This document shows positions 42,441 to 49,425 of a stretch of 64,000 nt of DNA, one piece after another (within the stretch, counting starts at the first letter, position 1; each line of letters begins with the position of its first letter). Origin of the DNA: Mesorhizobium sp. AR10 (GTDB lineage: Bacteria > Pseudomonadota > Alphaproteobacteria > Rhizobiales > Rhizobiaceae); assembly GCF_024746795.1 (NCBI RefSeq), contig NZ_CP080524.1, forward strand, positions 4,752,001 to 4,816,000. Direction: 5' to 3'. The notes below the pieces were generated by a model, which saw nothing but the letters and a program-made list of their open reading frames with translations, searched no databases and was not told the origin of the DNA. A program made the position numbers and the translations under genes.

Positions 42441-42893
42441 ATGACAATTCGTGAAGCCTCCGCCGAATGGCAAGGCACGCTGAAAGAGGGCTCTGGCCGG
42501 CTGCTCCTCGGCAGCGGCGTGTTCGAAGGCGCCTATTCCTTCCCGTCGCGTTTCGAGAATGGTCCCGGCACAAATCCCGAGGAACTGATCGCGGCGGCGC
42601 ATGCCGGCTGCTTTTCAATGGCGCTGAGCGCCATACTCGGTAGCGCCGACCATGTCCCGGTGCACATCCGCACCGTCGCCAAGGTGCATCTCGGCGCGAC
42701 GGCAGCCGGACCGACGATCACCCGCATCGAGCTCGAAACGCGAGCCGATGTCCCTGGCCTCGAGCCCGAGGAATTCCAGCGCCTTGCGGAGGCGGCGAAG
42801 ACGACATGCCTCGTCTCCCGCGCTTTGGCCGGCGTTTCCAACATAAGTCTCAAGGCTGAGCTCATCCCGAGCGCCGCCCTCGCCGAAATATGA
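42441..42893 (+). CDS. OsmC/Ohr-family peroxiredoxin-like protein
   Basis: 150 residues with the two redox cysteines of the family: C57 in AAAHAGCFSMAL and C123 in AAKTTCLVSRAL. Family members reduce organic hydroperoxides with lipoyl-type thiols. The FENGPGTNPEELIAAAHAGCF block is of the OsmC subgroup. The ATG at 42441 follows CGGAG at eight bases; a GTG three codons earlier is the alternative. The regulator divergent to it and the SnoaL-like gene just downstream suggest a small detoxification cassette. Confidence 0.9.
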   Translation: MTIREASAEWQGTLKEGSGRLLLGSGVFEGAYSFPSRFENGPGTNPEELIAAAHAGCFSMALSAILGSADHVPVHIRTVAKVHLGATAAGPTITRIELETRADVPGLEPEEFQRLAEAAKTTCLVSRALAGVSNISLKAELIPSAALAEI

Positions 42894-42909
42894 AATCCGG
42901 AGCCACCAG

Positions 42910-43296
42910 ATGAAACAGGACAGCACCGTGACCATTCATGCAGACGACCACTCCATGCAGACGGCCGAGATCATGCGGCGGTTCAACGACGTGTTCCAGC
43001 TTCACGATCCGTCCGCACTGGCCGAACTGGTGGCCGACGACTGCGTCATCGAAAACACCGTGCCGGCGCCGGACGGCGCCCGCCATGCAGGCCGGGAAGC
43101 CTGTGTTGCACTGTGGTCGGCGATCGCCACGCAACCCGGCACGCGCTTCGACCTCGAAGAGACGTTCGTTGCCGGCGAACGGGCGACGATCCGTTGGCGC
43201 TATTTCATGGTCGACGGCAACTCCATCCGCGGCGTCAACCTGATGCGTGTCGCCGGCGGGCGGATCGTCGAGGCGATGGGCTACGTGAAGGGATAG
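42910..43296 (+). CDS. SnoaL-like/NTF2-fold protein
   Basis: 128 residues of the SnoaL_2/NTF2-like cone fold: MRRFNDVFQLHDPSALAELVADDCVIENTVPAPDG at the start, TRFDLEETFVAGERATIRWRYFMVDGNSIRGVNLMRVAGGRIVEAMGYVKG at the end. Such proteins may be hydrolases, isomerases or ligand carriers; no catalytic residues can be fixed. It starts 17 bases after the OsmC gene and is probably cotranscribed. Confidence 0.82.
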   Translation: MKQDSTVTIHADDHSMQTAEIMRRFNDVFQLHDPSALAELVADDCVIENTVPAPDGARHAGREACVALWSAIATQPGTRFDLEETFVAGERATIRWRYFMVDGNSIRGVNLMRVAGGRIVEAMGYVKG

Positions 43297-43312
43297 TCGC
43301 GCCCGGCCGCCG

Positions 43313-43924
43313 CTAGCGCTCCGTCAGCGCCAATTTTGCGCCGAGCATGACGAAGGCGCCGGCGAAGGTACGGCGCAGCCAGGTCAACACCATCGGCCGC
43401 GACACCACATGGCTGCGGATCGAGGCGGCGAAGATGCCGTAGCCGACAAAGACGACGAAGGTCAAAAGCATGAAGACGGTGCTGAGTTCCAGCATCTTCG
43501 ACAGCGCGTTCGGCTCGGTGGTGCTGACGAACTGCGGCAGGAAGGCAAAGAAGAAGATCGACAGTTTTGGATTGAGGATGTTGATGAGGATGCCGGAGGT
43601 GATCACCTTGCCCGCCGAGCGCGGCGCGACATTTTCCTCAACGCTCAAGCCGCCCCTCTCCTTCAGCGTGTTCCACGCCATGAAGAGCAGATAGGCAACG
43701 CCCAGATATTTCAGCGTCTCGAAGGCGAGCGCGCTGGTGTGCAGCAGCGCCGCCAGCCCGGTGATGGCGGCGGCCATATGCGGGATGATGCCGAGCGTGC
43801 AGCCGAAAGCGGCGATGACGCTGGCTCGCGCCCCGCGCGAAAGGCCGGCGCTCAGCGTGTAGAGAACGCCGGTGCCGGGCGAAGCCACGACGATCAGCGA
43901 CGTCAACAGAAATTCGATGCTCAC
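43313..43924 (-). CDS. LysE/RhtB-family amino acid exporter
   Basis: 203 residues with six hydrophobic segments and the family opening EFLLTSLIVVASPGTGVLYTLSAGLSRGARAS. The GTG at 43924 is chosen for the GAGGGAACC upstream; the longer frame runs into the RIME repeat. The family exports amino acids or homoserine lactone-like compounds by proton exchange; the substrate is not predictable. The gene is convergent with the SnoaL-like gene, 16 bases apart. Confidence 0.88.
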   Translation of the reverse strand: MSIEFLLTSLIVVASPGTGVLYTLSAGLSRGARASVIAAFGCTLGIIPHMAAAITGLAALLHTSALAFETLKYLGVAYLLFMAWNTLKERGGLSVEENVAPRSAGKVITSGILINILNPKLSIFFFAFLPQFVSTTEPNALSKMLELSTVFMLLTFVVFVGYGIFAASIRSHVVSRPMVLTWLRRTFAGAFVMLGAKLALTER

Positions 43925-43999
43925 GATGGTTCCCTCCAGCGCCCTGCCGGCCGGCAAGGTATCGGGGGACGTGAAACAGGGCAAGCGGCGGAGCGCTTG

Positions 44000-44157
44000 A
44001 TCTCCCCCCTTGAGGGGGAGATGTCGCCGAAGGCGACAGAGGGGGTCGCGGCGCATGAAGCGCCGACGCCTTCGTGACGAAAAAACGACGCCGGCGCTCT
44101 ATGTGAGACGACCCCCTCTGACCGCTGCGCGGCCATCTCCCCCTCAAGGGGGGAGAT
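44000..44157. repeat. RIME-type intergenic inverted repeat
   Basis: The arms ATCTCCCCC...GGGGGAGAT occur at both ends (44000-44022 and 44135-44157) in inverted orientation, with the inner blocks GAGGGGGTCG and CGACCCCCTC also complementary. This is the mosaic palindromic element widespread in rhizobial intergenic regions. It is non-coding but here reaches into the end of the YkgJ-type gene. Confidence 0.85.
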
Positions 44158-44443
44158 TAGTGAGCGGCAGCCCGTGGGCGCGACGCGCCATCAGGCAATC
44201 GTCGCCGCCGGGCATGCAGGCACGGCAGACGTCGGGGCGGATCTCATAGATGCCGCAGGCGGTCACTTTGCCGACCTCACCGGTGAGCGCCGAGCAACGC
44301 ACGCCATCACAGCGCATGCCGGATTCGTCGGCGGCCACGTGCTTTGCCGGAATCCGGTCGAGCTGCGCGTCATCCTCGGTGGAGAAGCGCGGCCACTCGG
44401 CCGAATAGGAACAGCAGGCGCCGCAGCTCTGGCAGTCGAACAT
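44144..44443 (-). CDS. YkgJ-family CxxCxxCC zinc/iron-binding protein
   Basis: 99 residues opening with MFDCQSCGACC, the YkgJ cluster, followed by RCSALTGEVGKVTACGIYEIRPDVCRACMPGGDDCL. Together these are the eight or nine cysteines of the family, thought to hold a zinc or Fe-S cluster. The ATG at 44443 places the motif at the N-terminus as in homologues, although the ribosome site is weak. The last residues (TNLPP) and the stop codon are supplied by the RIME repeat at 44144-44157, so the native C-terminus has been replaced by repeat sequence. Function is unknown. Confidence 0.75.
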   Translation of the reverse strand: MFDCQSCGACCSYSAEWPRFSTEDDAQLDRIPAKHVAADESGMRCDGVRCSALTGEVGKVTACGIYEIRPDVCRACMPGGDDCLMARRAHGLPLTNLPP

Positions 44444-44538
44444 GGCAACCAGGTCGACGCTCTCTGCCGGAGACGAAAAATCGCCGGCCAGGGCAACCGG
44501 CCCTGGCCAGAAACGATCGGCGTCCTGCGGCAAGGCTG

Positions 44539-44703
44539 CTATTTCTTCTTGGTCTTGCGCGACGGCGCTTGCGCCGGCGACTTGAACAGATCGGTCGCGG
44601 CATCAGTGGATTCGTCGGCTTTCGGCGCGGCGGCGGGCTTGGCCGGCTTTGCGGCGGCGGCAGGTGCTACCGATTGGTTCTTGGCGGAAAACTTGATGGC
44701 CAT
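44539..44703 (-). CDS. 54-residue Ala/Pro/Lys-rich protein
   Basis: The frame from ATG 44703 has GAGGA seven bases upstream and encodes MAIKFSAKNQSVAPAAAAKP, then an Ala/Pro-rich stretch, an acidic segment (DESTDAATD) and a basic tail (SRKTKKK). It is too low in complexity to assign by homology. The ribosome site and the one-base gap to the upstream gene argue that it is translated. The tail resembles nucleic-acid-binding tails. Confidence 0.6.
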   Translation of the reverse strand: MAIKFSAKNQSVAPAAAAKPAKPAAAPKADESTDAATDLFKSPAQAPSRKTKKK

Positions 44704-44704
44704 G

Positions 44705-45112
44705 TCAATCCTCGTCAGAGAAACGCGATGATGGCGCATTCGGGTTGCGCAAGCGGCCGATCAGCGCCGAGACCGCCGTGATGTTCATTTCCTCGGGCGA
44801 CCAGTTCCTGGCCTCCTCGATGTGCCGGGGTGCCAGTTCGCGATGCGTGCTGCCGCTGTAGGCGGCATCCTGATGGGTGACGCGCTCATGCGTCTTGGCA
44901 TTTTCGCGGATATATTCGATCAGATAGTTCGGACACTCGGCGCGACCGCGCACGCCGAGCCGCACCTGGGCATCGCCATGGGCGCGCTTGCAGCGTTCCA
45001 GCTTTTCAAGCACACGCCGGACATACTCGATCGGCTTGTCGAGGGTGCTGACGACGTCGGCAATGGTCGAATCGGCAGCCAGTGCCTTTTGCGGCACGCG
45101 TTTGGTGGCCAT
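44705..45112 (-). CDS. Conserved hypothetical protein of rhizobia (135 aa)
   Basis: 135 residues, soluble, mixed helix: VPQKALAADSTIADVVSTLDKPIEYVRRVLEKLERCKRAHGDAQVRLGVRGRAECPNYLIEYIREN, then ARNWSPEEMNITAVSALIGRLRNPNAPSSRF. No catalytic motif is visible. It starts in the stop of the preceding gene (TGATG), and the small Ala-rich gene follows one base after its stop. The three genes 45339-44539 are a likely operon. Confidence 0.7.
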   Translation of the reverse strand: MATKRVPQKALAADSTIADVVSTLDKPIEYVRRVLEKLERCKRAHGDAQVRLGVRGRAECPNYLIEYIRENAKTHERVTHQDAAYSGSTHRELAPRHIEEARNWSPEEMNITAVSALIGRLRNPNAPSSRFSDED

Positions 45113-45339
45113 CAGCGTTTGCCCGCCCGTTTCGGCACGGCAGCAAGTGCTGCAGCCGCAGCCATATCGTCAGCTTCCTTTTCCAGACGCAATTCGCGCA
45201 GCCGCGCGGTCTTGGCCTCGCGGGCCTGGCTGACGGCATCCTGTTCGGAAGTGATGCGGTTGAGCGACATCGACTGGGTCTGGGCCTTGCTGAAGATGGA
45301 TTCGGCCTGGTCGCGGGATTTCTTTGAAGTGGCGGTCAA
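45112..45339 (-). CDS. Small helical protein (75 aa), first gene of the cluster
   Basis: 75 residues from TTG 45339, which has GGGAGAAAG in front. The body (SLNRITSEQDAVSQAREAKT, then LRELRLEKEADDMAAAAALA) is almost entirely helical and could be a coiled coil; the tail is basic (VPKRAGKR). The start is TTG because the upstream in-frame codons fall in a repeat sequence. Unknown function. Confidence 0.6.
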   Translation of the reverse strand: MTATSKKSRDQAESIFSKAQTQSMSLNRITSEQDAVSQAREAKTARLRELRLEKEADDMAAAAALAAVPKRAGKR

Positions 45340-45352
45340 GGTCTTTCTCCCG

Positions 45353-45398
45353 TTCGGAGCATGATGCCGAAAAGTGGCGAGATCGGTCTTTCGGCCAG
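45353..45398. repeat. Common rhizobial intergenic repeat (GAGCATGATGCCGAAAAGTG type)
   Basis: The sequence GAGCATGATGCCGAAAAGTG followed by a GGTCTTTCGG block is a widely dispersed intergenic motif in Rhizobiales as I remember it. It lies just upstream of the small-protein operon and may contain its 5' untranslated region. Identification is from memory of the motif, without a database check. Confidence 0.5.
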
Positions 45399-45505
45399 GA
45401 CCACGCACAAAGCAAGACGGCAGTCGGATTCAGATTGCTGGAGCGTCCTTAGCACGTTCAAGCGGACGCGCGGCGCTCTTTTGAACGTTTTGAAGCATTA
45501 GAAAT

Positions 45506-45530
45506 GAAAAAGGCCAGGCATTGCCTGACC
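45506..45530 (-). terminator. Rho-independent terminator after the cold-shock gene
   Basis: On the minus strand GGTCAGGC-AAT-GCCTGGCC forms an 8-base stem followed by TTTTTC. It lies about 100 bases past the cold-shock gene stop on the same strand. Confidence 0.8.
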
Positions 45531-45632
45531 TTCCATCACTGCGCCGCGCGTCCGAATGAACGCGCATGCGCCAGAATTCGCCATTCACCAGTGCCAGTAC
45601 ATCCGTGGTCACCGGGAAGGCAGAATTCCGTG

Positions 45633-45842
45633 TTAGGCCGCCTTCAACTGATCGGCGGACATCTTGCCCGACTTGTTGTCGCGGACCATCTCGTAGCCGA
45701 GCTTCTGGCCTTCGACGATGTCGCGCATTCCGGCGCGCTCGACGGCCGAGATGTGAACAAAAACGTCTGCCGAACCATCGTCAGGCTGAATAAAACCAAA
45801 ACCTTTGGTGGCGTTGAACCATTTAACTGTGCCGGTGCTCAT
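45633..45842 (-). CDS. cspA: Cold-shock-domain protein
   Basis: 69 residues, one OB-fold cold-shock domain: [21 protein letters not shown] with RNP-1 (KGFGFI) and DVFVHIS as RNP-2. It binds single-stranded RNA/DNA and melts RNA structure. The ATG at 45842 is preferred; a longer frame would add 44 unrelated residues from the leader. The leader is AT-rich and long, as usual for csp genes, whose mRNA structure often senses temperature. Confidence 0.95.
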   Translation of the reverse strand: MSTGTVKWFNATKGFGFIQPDDGSADVFVHISAVERAGMRDIVEGQKLGYEMVRDNKSGKMSADQLKAA

Positions 45843-46223
45843 AAACGAACCCTTTCCATGGCAAATATTCGTTAATCGTCGTGCGAATGCACAACGATTT
45901 TTGTCTCGATTTTTGATGGGGAAGTTCGTCAAAGGCGCGCATTCGTGCGCGGATAACAAAAGTCGGTCAAACAAATATCGACGAAATTCTTTTACGCTTC
46001 TTTTGGCATCCTGTCAATTTTTGGTTTGGCCACGGCCTGGATTCGACACAAGGTTGTTCGACACAGGGGATCCTGGGGTACTTTTGTGGCGGGCGCCGAA
46101 ACGGGACATCAGCCAGTCCAAAAAAAATTGCAATATTCCGGGAACCATTCCGGCGCCCGTGCATTTTGTAGGTGCCGTCAGCAATTCATGAGAGCAATCT
46201 CAGGAAAGGCTAACGACAAAAAG
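45843..46223. promoter_or_regulatory. Long AT-rich leader/promoter region of the cold-shock gene
   Basis: The region upstream of cspA to about 46020 is AT-rich for this genome and probably holds its promoter and structured leader. The remainder, up to the terminator at 46224, shows no gene, dyad or repeat that I can support. Confidence 0.4.
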
Positions 46224-46262
46224 ACGCCCCCGCACAATAAAAGGTGCGAGGGGCGTTTTGTT
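46224..46262 (-). terminator. Terminator of the methyltransferase/SDR operon
   Basis: ACGCCCCCGCAC pairs with GTGCGAGGGGCGT (one bulged A). On the minus strand the stem is followed by CTTTTTG; on the plus strand by TTTTGTTTT, so it may work in both directions. It lies 39 bases beyond the stop at 46301. Confidence 0.8.
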
Positions 46263-46300
46263 TTGAGCGGGGCTTTCCGGCCGCGGGAACACCTCGCCGC

Positions 46301-46927
46301 CTACGCCATTTCCCGGAGACACTTCCTGCCCAAGGGCCGAGCGGCGATCAGCTCGTGACGTACCGGCTGCCGGGAGATGCGATAGACGGCGGCCGGCGGA
46401 ATGTTCCGCAGCGTGCGCCCGATGCGTGTCGCCTCCAGCCCCAGCCCTTCCAGCACCTTGCCGGGGATCGGACAACGCGGACCGTAGGTGAACTGGTAGA
46501 AACAGCCGTCATCGCGCAGATGCGCAAACGATCCGGCAAGGATGGCCGTGACCGTCTTCAACGGCATGGACAGCAGCGGCAATCCGCTGACGACGGCGCC
46601 GGCCGGCGCCGCGCCCGCATCGATCGCATCGCCGATCTCAGCCGCATCGATGCACAGCAAGCGCGCCCGTGGAAACCGTTGGCGAAGCATGGCCGCGAAG
46701 TCCGCGCCTTTCTCGATCAGGATCAGTTTTTCCTCGCTGACGCCTTGCCGGATCAAGGCACGGGTGAAGACACCCGTCCCCGGCCCGAGCTCGATCACCG
46801 ATCCGGTACCGGGCGCGATTTCGGAGACCATCAGCTTTGCCAGCGCGGCACCGGACGGGGTAATGGACGCCACCCGCAGCGGATCGAGCATCCAGGCGCG
46901 CAAGAAGCGAAGGACATCAGAGGCCAT
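46301..46927 (-). CDS. PmtA-like phospholipid/SAM methyltransferase
   Basis: 208 residues. The opening FLRAWMLDPLRVASITPSGAALAKLMVSEIAPGTGSVIELGPGTGVFTRALI combines an N-terminal amphipathic helix with SAM motif I (ELGPGTG), a layout shared with rhizobial phosphatidylethanolamine N-methyltransferases. Further marks are IEKGADFAAMLRQRFPRARLLCIDAAEI and SGLPLLSMP. It might methylate a lipid head group or a related membrane substrate. It overlaps the upstream SDR gene by 11 bases. Confidence 0.75.
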   Translation of the reverse strand: MASDVLRFLRAWMLDPLRVASITPSGAALAKLMVSEIAPGTGSVIELGPGTGVFTRALIRQGVSEEKLILIEKGADFAAMLRQRFPRARLLCIDAAEIGDAIDAGAAPAGAVVSGLPLLSMPLKTVTAILAGSFAHLRDDGCFYQFTYGPRCPIPGKVLEGLGLEATRIGRTLRNIPPAAVYRISRQPVRHELIAARPLGRKCLREMA

Positions 46928-47957
46928 CGACTGGCTCCGCCCGGTTCGCGGGGTCGAAGCGGACGCCGGTCAAATCCTCGGAAAGCTGCCACAATCTCCT
47001 TGCCAGATCGGCATCGCGCGCCGCGGCGATCGGCTGGACAAGCGTCGGGTAGCCGCTCTTTTCGCCCTTGCCATCCGGCCCGATGAACTGCCCGCTGCTA
47101 ACTGTGGGCGCGGTTGCCGCATGGAGCTGGTTGAGCGCGCCCATCGCCACATCCTGCGCCAGGAAGTGGTTGCCGAAGCGCATGAACAGTTTGAGGATGC
47201 CGGTTGGGCCGCTCAATTGCAGATTGGTGGCGGAATAGCCGGGATGGGCGAGCAGGCTGCGCACCGGCAGGCCTGCCGCCTTCAGGCGACGGTCGAGTTC
47301 CAGGGCGAACAGCACATTGGCGAATTTCGACTGGGCATAGAACGACACCCGGCCATAATTCCGGGCGCCGGCAAGGTCATCGAAATGGATCTGACCGCGC
47401 TTGTGCAGGTCGGAACTGACGGTGACGACCCGACCGTCGCTGTTTTGCGCCAAGCGGTCGAGCAGAAGCGCCGTCAGCACGAAATGCGCGAGATGGTTGA
47501 CGCCAAACTGCAGTTCGTGGCCCTGCCGGGTCAGGGTGCGCGGCGGCATCATGACGCCGGCATTGTTGACCAGAACGTCAACCGCCAGCCCGTCTTCGAT
47601 GATCGTTGCAACGAAGCGGCGCACGTCGTCGAGATCGGCGAGGTCGAGCCGCCGCAATTCGAGTGATCCGCTGACATGCTCGGCTTCGATCCTGGCCTTT
47701 GCCGCCCTGCCCTTGGTCTCATCGCGCGCCGTCATCACGACATGGGCGCCGTGGCGCGCCAGCTCCAGCGCCGTCTGGAAGCCAAGGCCGCTGTTGGCTC
47801 CGGTGACGACGATCGTGCGCCCGGACTGGTCGGGGATATCGGCCGCTGTCCAGCGGCCTGGCGCAATTGGGTCGTTGGCGGCGACGCGATGGATTGCGGA
47901 CAAGTCTTGGGTTGCAGGCAGGGACTGGGTTGCAGACAAGCGCATTGTTGCAGACAT
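46917..47957 (-). CDS. Short-chain dehydrogenase/reductase (retinol-dehydrogenase/protochlorophyllide-reductase-like)
   Basis: 346 residues with Rossmann motif TGANSGLG, NNAGVM, the serine in VVTVSSDLHKRG and catalytic YAQSK (Y-x3-K). The length and the C-terminal block (PVRSLLAHPGYSATNLQ, GYPTLVQPIAAARDADLARRLWQLSEDLTG) match the large SDR subgroup acting on lipophilic alcohols and aldehydes. The ATG at 47957 has GGAGAC upstream. It is divergent from a TetR gene, with a dyad between. Confidence 0.88.
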   Translation of the reverse strand: MSATMRLSATQSLPATQDLSAIHRVAANDPIAPGRWTAADIPDQSGRTIVVTGANSGLGFQTALELARHGAHVVMTARDETKGRAAKARIEAEHVSGSLELRRLDLADLDDVRRFVATIIEDGLAVDVLVNNAGVMMPPRTLTRQGHELQFGVNHLAHFVLTALLLDRLAQNSDGRVVTVSSDLHKRGQIHFDDLAGARNYGRVSFYAQSKFANVLFALELDRRLKAAGLPVRSLLAHPGYSATNLQLSGPTGILKLFMRFGNHFLAQDVAMGALNQLHAATAPTVSSGQFIGPDGKGEKSGYPTLVQPIAAARDADLARRLWQLSEDLTGVRFDPANRAEPVDGL

Positions 47958-48001
47958 GGGGATGTCTCCGTGGTTAGCCGTGAAACGATCTATCTTAACA
48001 C

Positions 48002-48013
48002 TGTCAAGTGACA
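48002..48013. promoter_or_regulatory. TetR-type operator dyad between SDR and tetR genes
   Basis: TGTCA-AG-TGACA is a perfect inverted repeat, flanked outside by TTAAC and GTTAA at slightly offset positions (47995-48019). It lies in the 106-base divergent promoter and is the likely target of the TetR at 48064. Confidence 0.5.
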
Positions 48014-48063
48014 CGTTAACCCGAAATCTGTACAATGTAAAGATTGAACATGGGAAGGGCGAA

Positions 48064-48693
48064 ATGGCTGTAGAAGCGGAACGCGATGCCTATCACCACG
48101 GCGACCTTCGGGATGCCCTGATCAAGGCGACGGACGCCATACTTGCCGAGCGCGGCCTCGAAGGGTTCACCTTGCGCGAGGCGGCGCGACGCGCGCATGT
48201 GTCGCCCGCCGCTCCGGCGCATCATTTCGGCAGTTCCGCCGGGCTGCTCACCGAAGTCGCCATTCTCGGCTTCCTCGAACTGGTTCGCCACATCAGCATC
48301 GGCAAATCGGCGGGCAGCCCGGTCGAGCGCCTGAAAAAACAGGGCGTCGGCTATGTCCGGTTCGCGCTTACCTTCCCCGGCCGCTTCCACCTGATGTTCC
48401 GGCACGACCTCTTGTTGGCAGACAATGAGAGGCTGGGTGCTGCTTCCGAACAGGCCCTGGCGGCCATCGCGCCGACCATCCGCGCCTTGCGCGCCATGCC
48501 GGACGACGAGGAACTCGACGCGCCGGCGCGCGCCATGCTGCTGGCGGTGTGGTCGACCGTGCACGGCTTCGCGCACCTTGCCCTCGACGGCAAGTTCGCC
48601 CGCATCGAGCCGAACGCGACCGCGGATTACCTTCTTGGCGATCTCTTGCCGCAAACGCTGGAAACGCTGTGGCCGGAACCCTCGGCAAAATAA
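48064..48693 (+). CDS. TetR-family regulator (WHG C-terminal domain type)
   Basis: 209 residues. The helix-turn-helix region is HHGDLRDALIKATDAILAERGLEGFTLREAARRAHVSPAAPAHHFGSSAGLLTEVAILGF. The C-terminal part ends in MLLAVWSTVHGFAHLALDGKF, the WHG-domain pattern. The ATG at 48064 follows GGGAAGGGC. It probably represses the divergent SDR-methyltransferase operon and itself through the adjacent dyad. Confidence 0.88.
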   Translation: MAVEAERDAYHHGDLRDALIKATDAILAERGLEGFTLREAARRAHVSPAAPAHHFGSSAGLLTEVAILGFLELVRHISIGKSAGSPVERLKKQGVGYVRFALTFPGRFHLMFRHDLLLADNERLGAASEQALAAIAPTIRALRAMPDDEELDAPARAMLLAVWSTVHGFAHLALDGKFARIEPNATADYLLGDLLPQTLETLWPEPSAK

Positions 48694-48744
48694 CACCACG
48701 GCAGCCCGAAAATCAGAATCGCTTTTATGGAAGCCCGCCTGTGG

Positions 48745-49404
48745 TCAGTCCTGCTCGTGGGGACCTGGCTCCGGCCAGGTCTCCTTCGCCGCTTCGGCAT
48801 ACCAGTGGCGCATCGCCGGCGTCGCCAGCACGGCATCGACATAGGCGCGTGTATCCGGCGCCAGCGCGCCGCCATAGGTGTCGAAGCGGGTGACGATCGG
48901 TGCATACATGGCGTCGGCCGCGGTGAAATGCCCGAACAGGAACGGACCGCCCTCGCCGTAGTGTTCCCTGCATTGCCGCCACAGCGCCTCGATACGCGCC
49001 CGCTGCGCCTCGCCTTCGGCGTCGAGCGGCTTGTGGCCCTTCGGCCGGCGCAGATTCATCGGCCAGCCATAGCGGACCTCGCGAAAGGCCGAATGCATCT
49101 CGGTCGCAACTGAGCGGGCAAGCGCGCGGGCGCCGATGTCGGCCGGCCACAGCTTCTTCTCGGGAAACAGGTCGGCCAGATATTCAAGGATGGCAAGGGT
49201 TTCCCAGACGATCTTGCCATTGTGATTCAGCACCGGCACCAGCCCGGTCGGCGACACTTTTGCCAGATTGGCAAAGGTCTCAGGCGTGCGCAGCCGAACG
49301 AAGCTCTCCTCGAACGGAATCTCGAGATGCTTCATCGCCACCCATGGCCTCAGCGACCAGGACGAAAAGCATTTGTTGCCGATGAAGAGCGTGAATTCAG
49401 CCAA
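48745..49404 (-). CDS. Glutathione S-transferase family protein
   Basis: 219 residues. The thioredoxin-like N-terminal domain opens with FTLFIGNKCFSSWSLRPWVAMKHLEIPFEE and contains the glutathione-binding VSPTGLVPVLNHNGKIVWETLAILEYLADLFPE (cis-Pro and the ET/S pair). The helical C-terminal domain has FLFGHFTAADAMYAPIVTRF (N-capping box). Substrate is unknown. It lies head-to-tail after the patatin gene, 21 bases from its stop. Confidence 0.92.
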   Translation of the reverse strand: MAEFTLFIGNKCFSSWSLRPWVAMKHLEIPFEESFVRLRTPETFANLAKVSPTGLVPVLNHNGKIVWETLAILEYLADLFPEKKLWPADIGARALARSVATEMHSAFREVRYGWPMNLRRPKGHKPLDAEGEAQRARIEALWRQCREHYGEGGPFLFGHFTAADAMYAPIVTRFDTYGGALAPDTRAYVDAVLATPAMRHWYAEAAKETWPEPGPHEQD

Positions 49405-49425
49405 GGTGGTTTCCCCAAAAAGATT

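Noticed and set aside
45430..45612. 60-codon minus-strand frame downstream of the cold-shock gene
   Set aside because: It runs straight through the terminator hairpin at 45506-45530 and has no clear ribosome site, though its first 25 residues look coding-like.
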